Shown piece after piece: positions 20,621 through 29,832 of a stretch of 64,000 nucleotides of DNA. Source of the stretch: Zophobihabitans entericus (GTDB lineage: Bacteria; Pseudomonadota; Gammaproteobacteria; Enterobacterales; Orbaceae); NCBI RefSeq assembly GCF_011745665.1, contig NZ_CP050253.1, positions 2,083,418 to 2,147,417 of the forward strand, in the 5' to 3' direction. Numbering within the stretch: the stretch's first letter is position 1; each line of letters opens with the position of its first letter. The notes below the pieces were generated by a model. It had not been told where the DNA came from and did not search any database. It worked only from the letters and a program-made list of their open reading frames with translations. Both the position numbers and the translations under genes were made by a program.

Positions 20621-22651
20621 ATGGACAATTTAAGAGAGCTAACCCTACGTGGAATATTGCTTGGAGCAATTATCACTGTCATATTTACTGCGTCAAATGT
20701 CTACCTTGGACTAAAAGTCGGCTTAACATTTTCTTCTGCAATCCCAGCTGCCGTCATTTCAATGGCTATTTTACGTTTCTTCTCCGGAGCAACTATTCTG
20801 GAAAATAATATGGTACAAACTCAGGCATCTGCCGCGGGGACGTTATCATCAATTATTTTCGTGTTACCGGGACTATTAATGATTGGCTATTGGCATAGCT
20901 TCCCATTCTGGTCAACGATGGCGATTTGTGCCGCGGGTGGTATGCTCGGCGTATTATTCTCGATTCCACTACGTCACGTAATGGTAGTGAAAAGTACCTT
21001 ACCTTATCCGGAAGGTGTGGCAGCTGCTGAAATTTTAAAAGCGGGTAGCGAATCAACCGAAGAGAGTGAAAAAAGCAATAGCGGTGGCTTAAAAGACATC
21101 TTATTTGGTGGTACAATCGCAGCTACTATTAGTGTACTTACCAATGGCTTACGTGCAATATCTGATGGTACTGCGTATTGGTTTACTCAAGGTAAATCTA
21201 TTTTCCAATTACCGATGGGCTTTTCGCTAGCATTACTTAGTGCAGGTTATTTGATCGGTATCGTATCAGGTATTGCTATTTTAATTGGTAATGTTATCGC
21301 CTGGGGCGTAGCGATTCCTATTTTAAGTGCGTCAACTGATTATCCTGAAACGGCGTCTTTACCAAGTGTGGCAATGGGACTATGGGCAAGTGATATTCGT
21401 TTCATTGGTGCTGGTACTCTGGCGATTGCTGCAATCTGGACATTAATTACACTATTTAAACCAATGCTTGAAGGGCTTAAAATCTCTTTACGTGCACTGC
21501 GTTCTGATGTGGTTGCGAGCGAAATTCCTCGTACTGAAAAAGATATGTCACCAAAATCTATGCTACTGGTAATGGTGAGTATGCTGGCGATTTTAGTCGT
21601 GACGTTTTACTCTTTCATCTCTGACAGCGGATTATCAGCTGGGGTAGCCTGGTCTTTAGTTGCATGTTCAGTTATATTTGCTTTCATTATTGGTTTCTTA
21701 GTAGCTGCAGCATGTGGTTACATGGCTGGCTTAGTTGGGTCATCAGCGAGTCCAATATCTGGTATTGGTATTATTGCCGTCACTGTGATTTCACTGGTTC
21801 TACTTGGGCTTGGTGAAGCTAATGGTATGCTGGCAGAAGCTAATGGTAGTCAGTTTGCAACAGCTCTGGCACTATTTACTACCAGTGCAGTACTTGCGAT
21901 AGCAACGATTTCAAATGATAACCTGCAAGATCTAAAAACGGGGTATTTAGTTAAAGCAACGCCTTGGCGTCAACAAGTTGCTTTGCTCATTGGTTGTGTG
22001 GTTGGTGCGGCTGTTATTGCTCCGGTGCTTGATATTCTTTATAACGCTTATGGTTTTACTGGTGCAATGCCTCGTCCTGATATGGACCCGGCACAAGTGC
22101 TGGCAGCTCCACAAGCAACACTGATGACCACGATTGCAAAAGGCATCTTCTCTCATAAACTTGAGTGGACGATGATTATTATTGGTCTGGTGCTTGGTGC
22201 AGTCATTATCGTGATCGATTTACTGCTTGGTAAAGCTAATTGTAAATTTAGAATTCCGGCACTGGCTGTGGGTATGGGAATTTACTTACCACCAGTGATT
22301 ACTTCACCACTGATTATCGGTGCGTTGTTATCCTGGATTATTAAGCGCGCAGTGGCTAAGCGTAGTTCTGAAGCAAACTTTAAAGATAACTTTAAACAAG
22401 TTGATCGTCGTGCTGCTTTAATTGCGTCTGGTCTGATTGTTGGTGAAAGCCTGGTTGGCGTACTCATGGCGGTTGTCATCGTGATTAGTATCAGTAGTGG
22501 TGGCAGTGATGCGCCTCTGTCTATCGCACCATGGCTGACTTCGGTATTTGGTGAGAACTTTGGTATGGTTCATGAAATTGCAGGTCTGGCAATCTTCATC
22601 ACGATCTGTATTACGTTCTGCCGTCGTGCACTTTCAGCACTCAAGAAATAA
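20621..22651 (+). CDS. OPT-family oligopeptide transporter
   Basis: This is a 676-residue inner-membrane protein with about 14-16 membrane segments. The OPT-family start is seen in ELTLRGILLGAIITVIFTASNVYLGLKVG, followed by LENNMVQTQASAAGTLSS and LPYPEGVAAAEILKAG. OPT proteins import peptides or metal chelates; bacterial substrates are mostly unproven. A TATAAT lies at 20583-20588, close to the ATG, so the 5' leader is short and no strong ribosome site is seen. The gene is monocistronic with its own terminator. Confidence 0.92.
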   Translation: MDNLRELTLRGILLGAIITVIFTASNVYLGLKVGLTFSSAIPAAVISMAILRFFSGATILENNMVQTQASAAGTLSSIIFVLPGLLMIGYWHSFPFWSTMAICAAGGMLGVLFSIPLRHVMVVKSTLPYPEGVAAAEILKAGSESTEESEKSNSGGLKDILFGGTIAATISVLTNGLRAISDGTAYWFTQGKSIFQLPMGFSLALLSAGYLIGIVSGIAILIGNVIAWGVAIPILSASTDYPETASLPSVAMGLWASDIRFIGAGTLAIAAIWTLITLFKPMLEGLKISLRALRSDVVASEIPRTEKDMSPKSMLLVMVSMLAILVVTFYSFISDSGLSAGVAWSLVACSVIFAFIIGFLVAAACGYMAGLVGSSASPISGIGIIAVTVISLVLLGLGEANGMLAEANGSQFATALALFTTSAVLAIATISNDNLQDLKTGYLVKATPWRQQVALLIGCVVGAAVIAPVLDILYNAYGFTGAMPRPDMDPAQVLAAPQATLMTTIAKGIFSHKLEWTMIIIGLVLGAVIIVIDLLLGKANCKFRIPALAVGMGIYLPPVITSPLIIGALLSWIIKRAVAKRSSEANFKDNFKQVDRRAALIASGLIVGESLVGVLMAVVIVISISSGGSDAPLSIAPWLTSVFGENFGMVHEIAGLAIFITICITFCRRALSALKK

Positions 22652-22670
22652 GTTATATTTAACGATCGAA

Positions 22671-22698
22671 AAGGGCGCTAATTAGCGCCTTTTTTATT
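22671..22698 (+). terminator. Rho-independent terminator after the OPT transporter gene
   Basis: The palindrome GGCGCTAATTAGCGCC is followed by six T. Confidence 0.88.
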
Positions 22699-22916
22699 AT
22701 TGTTTAATCTATTTCTTGATTAAAAAAATCAGGGAAGAGTTAGCCCGTTATTAATAGAAAGATACTGCAATATTAAGGTCGGGTTGAGCCAGGTAATTTA
22801 TTGTGAATTGTTTGGGATTAGTCGCACAAGATTATCGTATTCGATTTGAGATATCTAATTTCTGTTTACCTGACTAATCTTTAAGGGTTTTATAACTATT
22901 TGATTTTATTGAATAA
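22699..22916. other. Gene-free spacer between the OPT transporter and map terminators
   Basis: Together with the two terminators this makes a 332-bp gap. Short open stretches exist on both strands (for example 26 codons on the minus strand ending at 22757), but none has a start signal or a recognised family. They could be fragments of a lost gene; nothing firm can be said. Confidence 0.3.
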
Positions 22917-22953
22917 ATTTAAAAGCTATCTATATTGAGTATAGATAGCCTTA
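22917..22953 (-). terminator. Probable terminator of map
   Basis: The perfect 10-bp arms GCTATCTATA / TATAGATAGC around a 5-nt loop are followed on the minus strand by TTTTAAATTTA, 30 bp past the map stop. The U-run is short. Confidence 0.65.
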
Positions 22954-22983
22954 AAATAAGAGGTCTGAATGTAAATACAAAGT

Positions 22984-23775
22984 TTATTTGTGTTCAATAA
23001 TACGCGGGAAGTCTTCGTCACTTCTTAATGTTAAAACTTCACAGCCGTTTTCTGTCACAAGCAGAGTATGTTCATATTGGGCTGATAGTCCGTGATCTTT
23101 GGTTTTAACGGTCCAGCCATCTTTCATGGTGCGAGTACGCCAGTCACCGGTATTTACCATCGGTTCAATAGTAAAAGTCATACCCGCTTTGAGAATAACA
23201 CCACCATCATCAGCATCATAATGCAGAACTTGTGGTTCTTCATGATACACATCACCAATACCATGACCACAATATTCACGTACAGATGAATATCCCATTG
23301 ACTCAACGTATTGCTGAATGGTTTTACCAATCTCTCTTAAACGGATGCCAGGTTTCACAACTTTAATGGCACGGTAAAGACTCTCTTGTGTTACTTTACA
23401 CAGACGTTCACCTTGAATAGTAGGTTTACCAGCGATATACATTTTTGAGTTATCGCCATGATAACCATCTTTTATTACCGTGACATCAATATTTAAAATA
23501 TCACCATCTTTAAGTTTCTTCTCAAAACTTGGAATACCGTGACACACAACATCATTGATAGAGATACAACTGGTATGTTGATAACCATGATAACCAATAT
23601 TGGCCGGAATGGCTTTTTGTACATTGACAATATAGTCATGACAGATCTTATCCAATTCACCTGTGGTAACGCCTGGTTTTACATAAGGTTCTATCATTTC
23701 TAACACGTCGGCTGCTAATTTACCGGCGATACGCATCTTTTCGATCTGTTCTGGTGTTTTAAGTGTTATAGACAT
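22984..23775 (-). CDS. map: Methionine aminopeptidase type I
   Basis: Map removes the initiator methionine from nascent proteins and uses two divalent metal ions. The 263-residue protein keeps the metal-ligand motifs: NIDVTVIKDGYHGDNS (two Asp), the His in GHGIGDVYHEEP, and the Glu residues in FTIEPM and YEHTLL. Length matches E. coli Map (264). It is not next to rpsB here, and an AEC-type transporter gene lies upstream on the same strand. Confidence 0.96.
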   Translation of the reverse strand: MSITLKTPEQIEKMRIAGKLAADVLEMIEPYVKPGVTTGELDKICHDYIVNVQKAIPANIGYHGYQHTSCISINDVVCHGIPSFEKKLKDGDILNIDVTVIKDGYHGDNSKMYIAGKPTIQGERLCKVTQESLYRAIKVVKPGIRLREIGKTIQQYVESMGYSSVREYCGHGIGDVYHEEPQVLHYDADDGGVILKAGMTFTIEPMVNTGDWRTRTMKDGWTVKTKDHGLSAQYEHTLLVTENGCEVLTLRSDEDFPRIIEHK

Positions 23776-23825
23776 TTGACTAAAATCCTTTGCTTATATC
23801 TGTACTATTCTAACATAGATTCTCA

Positions 23826-24776
23826 TTAGATAAGGGCAATAATTGTTAATATCAATGGTGTGGTTACCGAAGAAAGTACCGTTGATATAATTAAACTTGA
23901 GGCGATAGGGGCTTTTAACGCATCAAATTTACGTGCCATTAAGTACACGTTGATACCGATCGACATCGAACCTAACAGGACGACGACATTCGTTTCCAGT
24001 GTTGGTAAACCTAGCGCTAATGCTAAAAGCCAGACCACCAGCGGTTGAACCAGTAGCTTCATAAAACAGATAACGCTACTGATATGTAGTCCGTCAGTAA
24101 TACGGTATTCGGCCAGCCCCATACCCAGTACTAAAAGTGATAAAGGTGCAGCCATGGTACTGATCATCGATGTTGGTTTATCAATAAATTCAGGCATCGG
24201 CAGGCCAGAAAAATTAAATAATAGTCCGGTGATTATACCGATGATCACCGGATTTTTAGTCAGCCCGATGACAATTTTAGTTAAACCTTTAAGAGAGAAT
24301 TGCCCGACTCGCGCCCATTCAACAGAGACAGTAACCAGCGTCCACAGAATTAAGGTATTAAAAACAAGTACCAGAGCAACACAAGGTACAGATTCCGGAC
24401 CAAGTAATACAATAGCGATTGGCAGTCCGACTAATACGTTATTAGAAAATACACCGGCAATAGAGAAAACTGAACCCGAAACACCATCTAATTTAAAGCA
24501 CTTTTTAGCGATAAAACGCCCGATTAAAAAGACGATTAAGCAGCTGCCAAAAAAGGCATATAACAGACGATAATCAATATTATCCTGTTCAGAGAAGTTA
24601 CTCATCATCTTGAACAGCATCACCGGGATGGAAACAGAAAAGGTAAATCGGGTCAGGCTATCTGTCGCTGTCTGGGGCCATTTACCGATTTTAATTAAAG
24701 CATATCCTACAAATATCAAAATAAACAACGGTAACGTTGCGTGGAACTGTGACCAAAGTGAGATGATAAACGTCAT
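23826..24776 (-). CDS. AEC-family (auxin efflux carrier-like) transporter
   Basis: A 316-residue membrane protein of ten predicted helices in two inverted halves, with the family pattern FSVSIPVMLFKMM early and GMGLAEYRI in the middle. Bacterial AEC proteins transport dicarboxylates such as malate or malonate, or other organic anions; the substrate cannot be told from the sequence. It lies 27 bp downstream of yaaA and 50 bp upstream of map, all on the minus strand, so limited cotranscription is possible. Confidence 0.85.
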   Translation of the reverse strand: MTFIISLWSQFHATLPLFILIFVGYALIKIGKWPQTATDSLTRFTFSVSIPVMLFKMMSNFSEQDNIDYRLLYAFFGSCLIVFLIGRFIAKKCFKLDGVSGSVFSIAGVFSNNVLVGLPIAIVLLGPESVPCVALVLVFNTLILWTLVTVSVEWARVGQFSLKGLTKIVIGLTKNPVIIGIITGLLFNFSGLPMPEFIDKPTSMISTMAAPLSLLVLGMGLAEYRITDGLHISSVICFMKLLVQPLVVWLLALALGLPTLETNVVVLLGSMSIGINVYLMARKFDALKAPIASSLIISTVLSSVTTPLILTIIALI

Positions 24777-24803
24777 GATGAATATCTAATGGTTAAAGGT
24801 TAA

Positions 24804-25586
24804 TTATTTAGCATGTTGTTCGCTACGTTTAAATACTAACTCCTTGTTCCCGGATTGTGTTTTATCAAATTGATAGCCTTCAAGATTAAACTCTTGCAGA
24901 GTTTTACTATCAGTAATTTGATGTTTAATGATAAAACGGCTCATTAAACCACGTGCCTTCTTGGCGTAAAAACTAATGACTTTATATTGCCCCTTTTTCT
25001 CGTCCAGAAAAACAGGCTTAATAATAGGTACTGATAATTGTTTGACTTGAACAGCTTTAAAATATTCATCAGACGCTAAATTGACTACCAGATCACTGTT
25101 TTGCTCAGCAAGAGTGTTATTGAGCACTTTGGTTATTTTATCGCCCCAAAACTGATAAAGATTATTACCTTTAGTATTTTTTAAGCGAATACCCATTTCC
25201 AGTCGGTAAGGTTGAATGAGATCAAGCGGACGTAATACACCGTACAGACCAGACAAAATACGTAGATGATTTTGGGCAAAAGCAAAATCTGCTTTAGTAA
25301 AATCATCCACATTCAGACCTTCATAAACATCACCTTTAAAAGCCAGGACAGCCTGGCGGGCATTATCTAGAGTGAACTTTGGTTGCCAGTCTTTAAAACG
25401 TTGTTCGTTAAGTTCAGCTAATTTATCGCTGATACTCATTAACTCCATCAAATCGGATGCTGTTAGTTTTTGGCAAACTTTAATTAACTGTTTTGACTCA
25501 GAAAGTAACTCGGGTTGAGTATACTCTTTTGTAGACAATGGGCTTTGATAGTCTAATGTCTTAGACGGAGAAACAAGTATTAACAT
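24804..25586 (-). CDS. yaaA: Peroxide stress protein YaaA (DUF328)
   Basis: YaaA of E. coli is induced by OxyR and lowers free intracellular iron during hydrogen peroxide stress. The 260-residue product has the family start [17 protein letters not shown]. It also has [35 protein letters not shown] and [14 protein letters not shown] near the end. Length is normal. It is divergent from yccJ with about 130 bp between; no OxyR site could be identified by eye. Confidence 0.95.
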   Translation of the reverse strand: MLILVSPSKTLDYQSPLSTKEYTQPELLSESKQLIKVCQKLTASDLMELMSISDKLAELNEQRFKDWQPKFTLDNARQAVLAFKGDVYEGLNVDDFTKADFAFAQNHLRILSGLYGVLRPLDLIQPYRLEMGIRLKNTKGNNLYQFWGDKITKVLNNTLAEQNSDLVVNLASDEYFKAVQVKQLSVPIIKPVFLDEKKGQYKVISFYAKKARGLMSRFIIKHQITDSKTLQEFNLEGYQFDKTQSGNKELVFKRSEQHAK

Positions 25587-25716
25587 TTGGATTGCCTGTA
25601 CGATTGATTTAATAGAGAAAAATAATTTTACAGTGGATAAGTTAGCATTTATGGTTGATTATGCAACTAGAAAATGGTTTATTGTTAATGGATCAACCAA
25701 TTAAAAGGAGTTATTT

Positions 25717-25941
25717 ATGTCACAACAAGAACATCGTCATAATATCGAATCATGGGCGAAAGCTCGCGAAACATCTATTGAAATTGCTAAGGCAATTTTT
25801 GAACTTGCAGGAAATGATGAAGTATTAGCAGAAAAAATTTGGGAAGAGGGATCTGATCAAGTACTTCCTTTGGCTTTCTCAAAAACATGCGCTGATATTT
25901 TGTTTTGGGGCGAGCAAACGATAGAACGAAAAAATATTTAA
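25717..25941 (+). CDS. yccJ: YccJ-family small protein
   Basis: This 74-residue acidic soluble protein matches E. coli YccJ in length and in the pattern [30 protein letters not shown] and the ending [12 protein letters not shown]. YccJ has no established function; in E. coli it is next to wrbA, which is not present here. A strong AAAAGGAG precedes the ATG. It is followed by ygiW in the same direction, 107 bp away. Confidence 0.85.
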   Translation: MSQQEHRHNIESWAKARETSIEIAKAIFELAGNDEVLAEKIWEEGSDQVLPLAFSKTCADILFWGEQTIERKNI

Positions 25942-26048
25942 ATTCGGATAATCGTTAAAAACTATGTGCTTAATAATTAAAATTTTAAGATTTTCTTAAT
26001 TATTAGATTGTAAAGTAGTTACAGTTTTAACAAAGGAGAGAAATTCAA

Positions 26049-26465
26049 ATGAAAAAAATGACAATTGTTGCTGCAATACTTGGTTTAGCGATTTCTGGTT
26101 CAGCACTGGCTGTCGGTGGAGGCTTCTCGGGACCATCTGCAACACAAACCGATACAACAACGGGACAAGTCGTTGGTGGTTTTAATGGTCCCTCAGCAAC
26201 AATTAATCCAACGACAGTTGAAGCTGCAAAACAATTGGCAGACGATTCTCGCGTTACTTTAACAGGTTATATTGTTCAGCACTTAAGAGGCGAAAACTAT
26301 CTGTTCAAAGATGACACTGGCACGATCAATATTGAAATCGATCATAAGCGCTGGCGTGGACTTACTGTAACACCAGAAGATAAAGTACAAATTTATGGTG
26401 AAGTAGACAAAGATCGTGATTCTACTGAAATTGATGTGAAAAGCATTATCAAAGTAGCCCCATAA
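26049..26465 (+). CDS. ygiW: YgiW/YdeI-family periplasmic OB-fold stress protein
   Basis: The 138-residue product has a signal peptide (cleavage near ALA-VGGG) and then two copies of the GGF-x-GPSAT motif. A bacterial OB-fold domain follows, with VTLTGYIVQHLRG, DDTGTINIEIDHKRW and KVQIYGEVDKD. E. coli YgiW and YdeI belong to this family and are linked to peroxide, metal and polymyxin-type stress through BasR or QseB. The match to YgiW is close over the whole OB-fold. GGAG lies upstream of the ATG. Confidence 0.9.
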   Translation: MKKMTIVAAILGLAISGSALAVGGGFSGPSATQTDTTTGQVVGGFNGPSATINPTTVEAAKQLADDSRVTLTGYIVQHLRGENYLFKDDTGTINIEIDHKRWRGLTVTPEDKVQIYGEVDKDRDSTEIDVKSIIKVAP

Positions 26466-26560
26466 TATTCAGATTATCCTCCTGAGTTTTCGTGATGAGA
26501 GTCACAAAATTCAGGATGGATAAAAAAATTCCTATTAAATTTATAAAAAAGTATTGCACT

Positions 26561-26588
26561 TTGCCAAAAAACGCGTATTTTCTATATT
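26561..26588 (+). promoter_or_regulatory. Promoter of the ilvLGMEDA operon
   Basis: TTGCCA and TATATT are separated by 16 bp; each matches five of six consensus bases. Transcription would begin near 26595, about 30 bp before the leader-peptide ATG. Confidence 0.65.
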
Positions 26589-26623
26589 AAATCAAATTTT
26601 CAATCAGACTGAGATCAATACTT

Positions 26624-26713
26624 ATGAATTCTATTTTTAATGCAATCGTCCTCATTATTAGCGTGGTGGTCATTATTCCATCGCGAGGGCGTTGCTTGAG
26701 AAAAATAGATTGA
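26624..26713 (+). CDS. ilvL: ilv operon leader peptide
   Basis: This 29-codon frame encodes a peptide with IVLIISVVVII in its middle: many Ile, Val and Leu codons in a row, the three amino acids whose supply the operon controls. Ribosome stalling at these codons decides between terminator and antiterminator. E. coli IlvL has a similar VVISVVVIII run. The frame lies between the promoter and the attenuator hairpin. The ribosome site before ATG is weak. Confidence 0.9.
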   Translation: MNSIFNAIVLIISVVVIIPSRGRCLRKID

Positions 26714-26764
26714 TCAGATCTAGATTACCAACAAAGCCCTCGCAAAATGCGGGGGCTTTTTTTT
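26683..26764 (+). promoter_or_regulatory. ilv transcription attenuator (antiterminator and terminator)
   Basis: The terminator arms AGCCCTCGC (26735-26743) and GCGGGGGCT (26749-26757) pair with one G-U and are followed by eight T. GCGAGGGC at 26683-26690, inside the leader-peptide gene, is perfectly complementary to GCCCTCGC at 26736-26743 and can form the competing antiterminator. This is the layout of Ile/Val/Leu-controlled attenuation known from enteric ilvGMEDA operons. Confidence 0.9.
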
Positions 26765-26814
26765 GAATCAAATTTAAATAGAGAAATAGCGAAAATAGAG
26801 ATGAGAGGCAAATT

Positions 26815-28473
26815 ATGACAGGGTCACAGTGGATAGTTAAAACGCTTAAAAATCAAGGGGTTGAAATTGTTTTTGGATATCCTGGCGGACAAATAATGCC
26901 TCTTTATGACGCTTTGTATGATGGTGGGCTTGAACATCTGTTATGCCGTCATGAACAAGGTGCGGCAATGGCGGCTATTGGCTATGCAAGAGCAACCGGT
27001 AAAACAGGGGTATGTATTGCAACTTCTGGTCCGGGTGCAACAAACTTATTAACTGGTCTTGCTGATGCAATGATTGACTCCGTTCCGGTTGTGGCTATTA
27101 CCGGACAAGTTCCTACTAATTTAATCGGTACCGATGCTTTTCAGGAAGTTGATGTATTAAGCCTGTCTTTAGCTTGTACTAAACATAGTTTTTTAGTTGA
27201 ACGGGCAGAGGATTTGCCGGATACCATAAAACAGGCATTTGAAATTGCCAGCTCAGGACGTCCCGGACCCGTTTTAATTGATATTCCTAAAGACATCCAA
27301 ATAGCTAAAGCCGATTTTGCCAGTTACTTAACTTCATCTTCTCCAACTTATACCTTACCTCAAGCCTCACCAGTGGATCTTGCAACCGCTAAACAGATGC
27401 TTTCTCAGTCACAAAAACCAATGTTATATGTTGGTGGTGGTGTTGGTCTTGCAAATGCCGTAACAGAATTAAGAGAATTCGAGGAAGAAACAGGTATTCC
27501 TTGTGTTTCAACACTGAAGGGACTTGGTGCGGCAGATTGTGACAATCCGTTTTACTTAGGGCTTCTTGGTATGCATGGTTCTAAGGCCGCTAATCTGGCC
27601 GTACAAGAGTGTGATTTATTGATTGCTGTTGGTGTGCGTTTTGATGACCGCGTAACAGGTAAATTAAATGAATTTGCTCGTGATGCGAAAGTGATTCATT
27701 TAGATATCGATCCCGCTGAAATTAATAAATTACGTCAGGTTCACGTGGCACTGGAAGGTGACCTGAAAGTATCTCTGCCTGTTTTAAAGCAACCAATGAA
27801 TATCACTCAGTGGCAACAACATGTTCTTGATTTAACGAAACAATACCCGGTTAGATACGATCACCCGGGCGATGCTATTTATGCACCATTATTATTAAAA
27901 CAAATCTCAGAACGAAAGTCTCCCCAAACTGTCGTTACAACTGATGTTGGGCAACACCAAATGTGGACTGCTCAGCATATGACCTTTACGTCCCCGGAAA
28001 ACTTTATCACCTCGAGTGGTCTGGGAACAATGGGATTTGGATTACCTGCTGCAATTGGTGCACAAATTGCAAGACCCGGTGATTGTGTCGTCTGTGTTTC
28101 TGGCGATGGTTCATTTATGATGAACGTACAGGAACTGACGACAATTAAACGTAAAAAGCTGCCAGTCAAAATCGTTCTGATAGACAACCAAAGACTTGGT
28201 ATGGTCAGACAATGGCAACAACTATTTTTTGACGCGCGCTATAGTGAAACTAATTTATCAGACAATCCTGACTTTTTGATCCTGGCCAGTGCGTTTGATA
28301 TTCCCGGACAACGCATTACTTGTAAGCATGAAGTGTCTGAGGCTTTAGAGAAAATGTTTACTCATCAAGGTCCTTACCTGCTTCATGTTGCGATCGATGA
28401 GTTAGAAAACGTCTGGCCGCTTGTTCCACCGGGAGCAGCTAATGAAAAAATGTTAGAAAGTGCATCACAATAA
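26815..28473 (+). CDS. ilvG: Acetolactate synthase II, large subunit
   Basis: This ThDP-dependent enzyme condenses two pyruvates to 2-acetolactate, or pyruvate and 2-ketobutyrate to 2-aceto-2-hydroxybutyrate. The 552-residue frame is complete; E. coli K-12 carries a frameshift in this gene. N-terminal ThDP motif [14 protein letters not shown] with the catalytic Glu in CRHEQGAAM, a middle FAD-type domain, and the C-terminal [14 protein letters not shown] diphosphate-binding motif are present. It is the first structural gene after the attenuator, and ilvM begins 10 bp after its stop. Confidence 0.95.
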   Translation: MTGSQWIVKTLKNQGVEIVFGYPGGQIMPLYDALYDGGLEHLLCRHEQGAAMAAIGYARATGKTGVCIATSGPGATNLLTGLADAMIDSVPVVAITGQVPTNLIGTDAFQEVDVLSLSLACTKHSFLVERAEDLPDTIKQAFEIASSGRPGPVLIDIPKDIQIAKADFASYLTSSSPTYTLPQASPVDLATAKQMLSQSQKPMLYVGGGVGLANAVTELREFEEETGIPCVSTLKGLGAADCDNPFYLGLLGMHGSKAANLAVQECDLLIAVGVRFDDRVTGKLNEFARDAKVIHLDIDPAEINKLRQVHVALEGDLKVSLPVLKQPMNITQWQQHVLDLTKQYPVRYDHPGDAIYAPLLLKQISERKSPQTVVTTDVGQHQMWTAQHMTFTSPENFITSSGLGTMGFGLPAAIGAQIARPGDCVVCVSGDGSFMMNVQELTTIKRKKLPVKIVLIDNQRLGMVRQWQQLFFDARYSETNLSDNPDFLILASAFDIPGQRITCKHEVSEALEKMFTHQGPYLLHVAIDELENVWPLVPPGAANEKMLESASQ

Positions 28474-28483
28474 GGATAATAGA

Positions 28484-28723
28484 ATGAAAACCAAGCAATA
28501 CAATTTTATGATTAAAGCCTATTATCGCTTAGGTGTATTGGAAAGAATGCTGAGAGTGATTCGCCATCGTGGTGGTTATATTCATCAGATGCAAATGGCA
28601 GAAAGTGGCGCTGAAACTTTAGAGCTATCACTAACACTTTCGACTGAACGTCCGCCGGAACTGTTGCAGGCACAGCTAAATAAACTGGTTGATGTGATCA
28701 CGACCGAAATTGCGCCAAAGTAA
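28484..28723 (+). CDS. ilvM: Acetolactate synthase II, small regulatory subunit
   Basis: The 79-residue product is one ACT domain (YYRLGVLERMLRVIRHRGGYI), the size and pattern of IlvM, the small subunit that activates IlvG. The ATG at 28484 follows AAGGA at good spacing; an in-frame ATG eight codons earlier lies inside ilvG and lacks such a site. It is the second gene of ilvGMEDA. Confidence 0.93.
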   Translation: MKTKQYNFMIKAYYRLGVLERMLRVIRHRGGYIHQMQMAESGAETLELSLTLSTERPPELLQAQLNKLVDVITTEIAPK

Positions 28724-28800
28724 TTACACCAGGGTAATGTGGGCAAAAACAGAATTGAACTGAGTTATATCATTATAAAATTTGATTAAGGATTAATATT

Positions 28801-29733
28801 ATGGGAACAACAAGTAAGTCAGACTATATTTGGTTTAATGGTGAAATGGTTGAATGGGCAAATGCTAAAGTCCACGTGATGTCACATGCCTTACATTATG
28901 GTTCATCAGTTTTTGAAGGTATTCGCTGTTATGATACCCATAAAGGTCCGGCTGTTTTCCGTCATCGTGAACATATGCAGCGTCTACATGATTCAGCTAA
29001 AATTTATCGTATGCCAATTGCTTATTCTGCTGATGAGCTGATGGCATCAACACGTGCTACGCTCGTCAAAAATAACCTGACCAGCGCTTATATTCGTCCT
29101 TTAGTGTTTATTGGTGATGTTGGCATGGGGGTTAATCCAAAAGAGGGATATAAAACAGACGTGATTATTGCGGCTTTCCCTTGGGGGGCTTATTTAGGTG
29201 AAGATGCTTTAGAACAAGGTATTAATGCGATGGTTTCATCATGGAACCGTGCAGCTCCAAATACCATTCCAACAGCTGCTAAAGCCGGTGGTAACTACCT
29301 ATCGTCTTTACTGGTTGGTAACGAAGCCAGACGTCTTGGCTTTCAGGAAGGGATTGCACTGGATGTGAATGGCTATGTGTCAGAAGGAGCAGGGGAAAAT
29401 ATCTTCTTAGTGAAAAATGGTATTCTATTTACTCCAACCTTGACTTCTGCAGCTCTACCGGGGATTACTCGTGATGCTATTCTAACTTTAGCTAAAGATA
29501 TTGGTATTGAGATCCGTGAACAGACATTATCACGTGAATCACTCTACTTAGCGGATGAAGTATTTATGACTGGTACTGCGGCTGAAATTACACCAGTACG
29601 CAGTATCGATGGCATTCAAATAGGTATTGGTCGTCGTGGTGCAGTAACGACTAAAATACAACAGGCTTTCTTTGGTTTATTTAACGGTCAGACAGAAGAT
29701 AAATACGGCTGGCTGGATTTAGTTAAACCATAA
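28801..29733 (+). CDS. ilvE: Branched-chain amino-acid aminotransferase
   Basis: IlvE is a PLP fold-type IV transaminase for the last step of Ile, Val and Leu synthesis. The 310-residue protein has the pyridoxal lysine at K161 in TAAKAGGNYLSSL. It also has ALHYGSSVFEGIRCY near the start and the phosphate-binding GTAAEITPV near the end. It lies 77 bp after ilvM and 99 bp before ilvD within the operon; no terminator is seen in either gap. Confidence 0.96.
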   Translation: MGTTSKSDYIWFNGEMVEWANAKVHVMSHALHYGSSVFEGIRCYDTHKGPAVFRHREHMQRLHDSAKIYRMPIAYSADELMASTRATLVKNNLTSAYIRPLVFIGDVGMGVNPKEGYKTDVIIAAFPWGAYLGEDALEQGINAMVSSWNRAAPNTIPTAAKAGGNYLSSLLVGNEARRLGFQEGIALDVNGYVSEGAGENIFLVKNGILFTPTLTSAALPGITRDAILTLAKDIGIEIREQTLSRESLYLADEVFMTGTAAEITPVRSIDGIQIGIGRRGAVTTKIQQAFFGLFNGQTEDKYGWLDLVKP

Positions 29734-29832
29734 AAATATTTATATAAATCACTCGAATTCTTATACATCTTTTGTAAGAATAGAGAAACTTATTTACTGA
29801 CAATTTAATTATTGAAAATCGTGGAGTGGCAT

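Noticed and set aside
22725-22880. Short frames between the OPT gene and map that resemble transposase fragments on first sight
   Set aside because: Each is under 30 codons, has no start signal, and no alignment strong enough to name a family could be made by eye.
26815-28473. Possible ilvG frameshift as in E. coli K-12
   Set aside because: The frame is continuous over 552 codons with all ThDP motifs in register.
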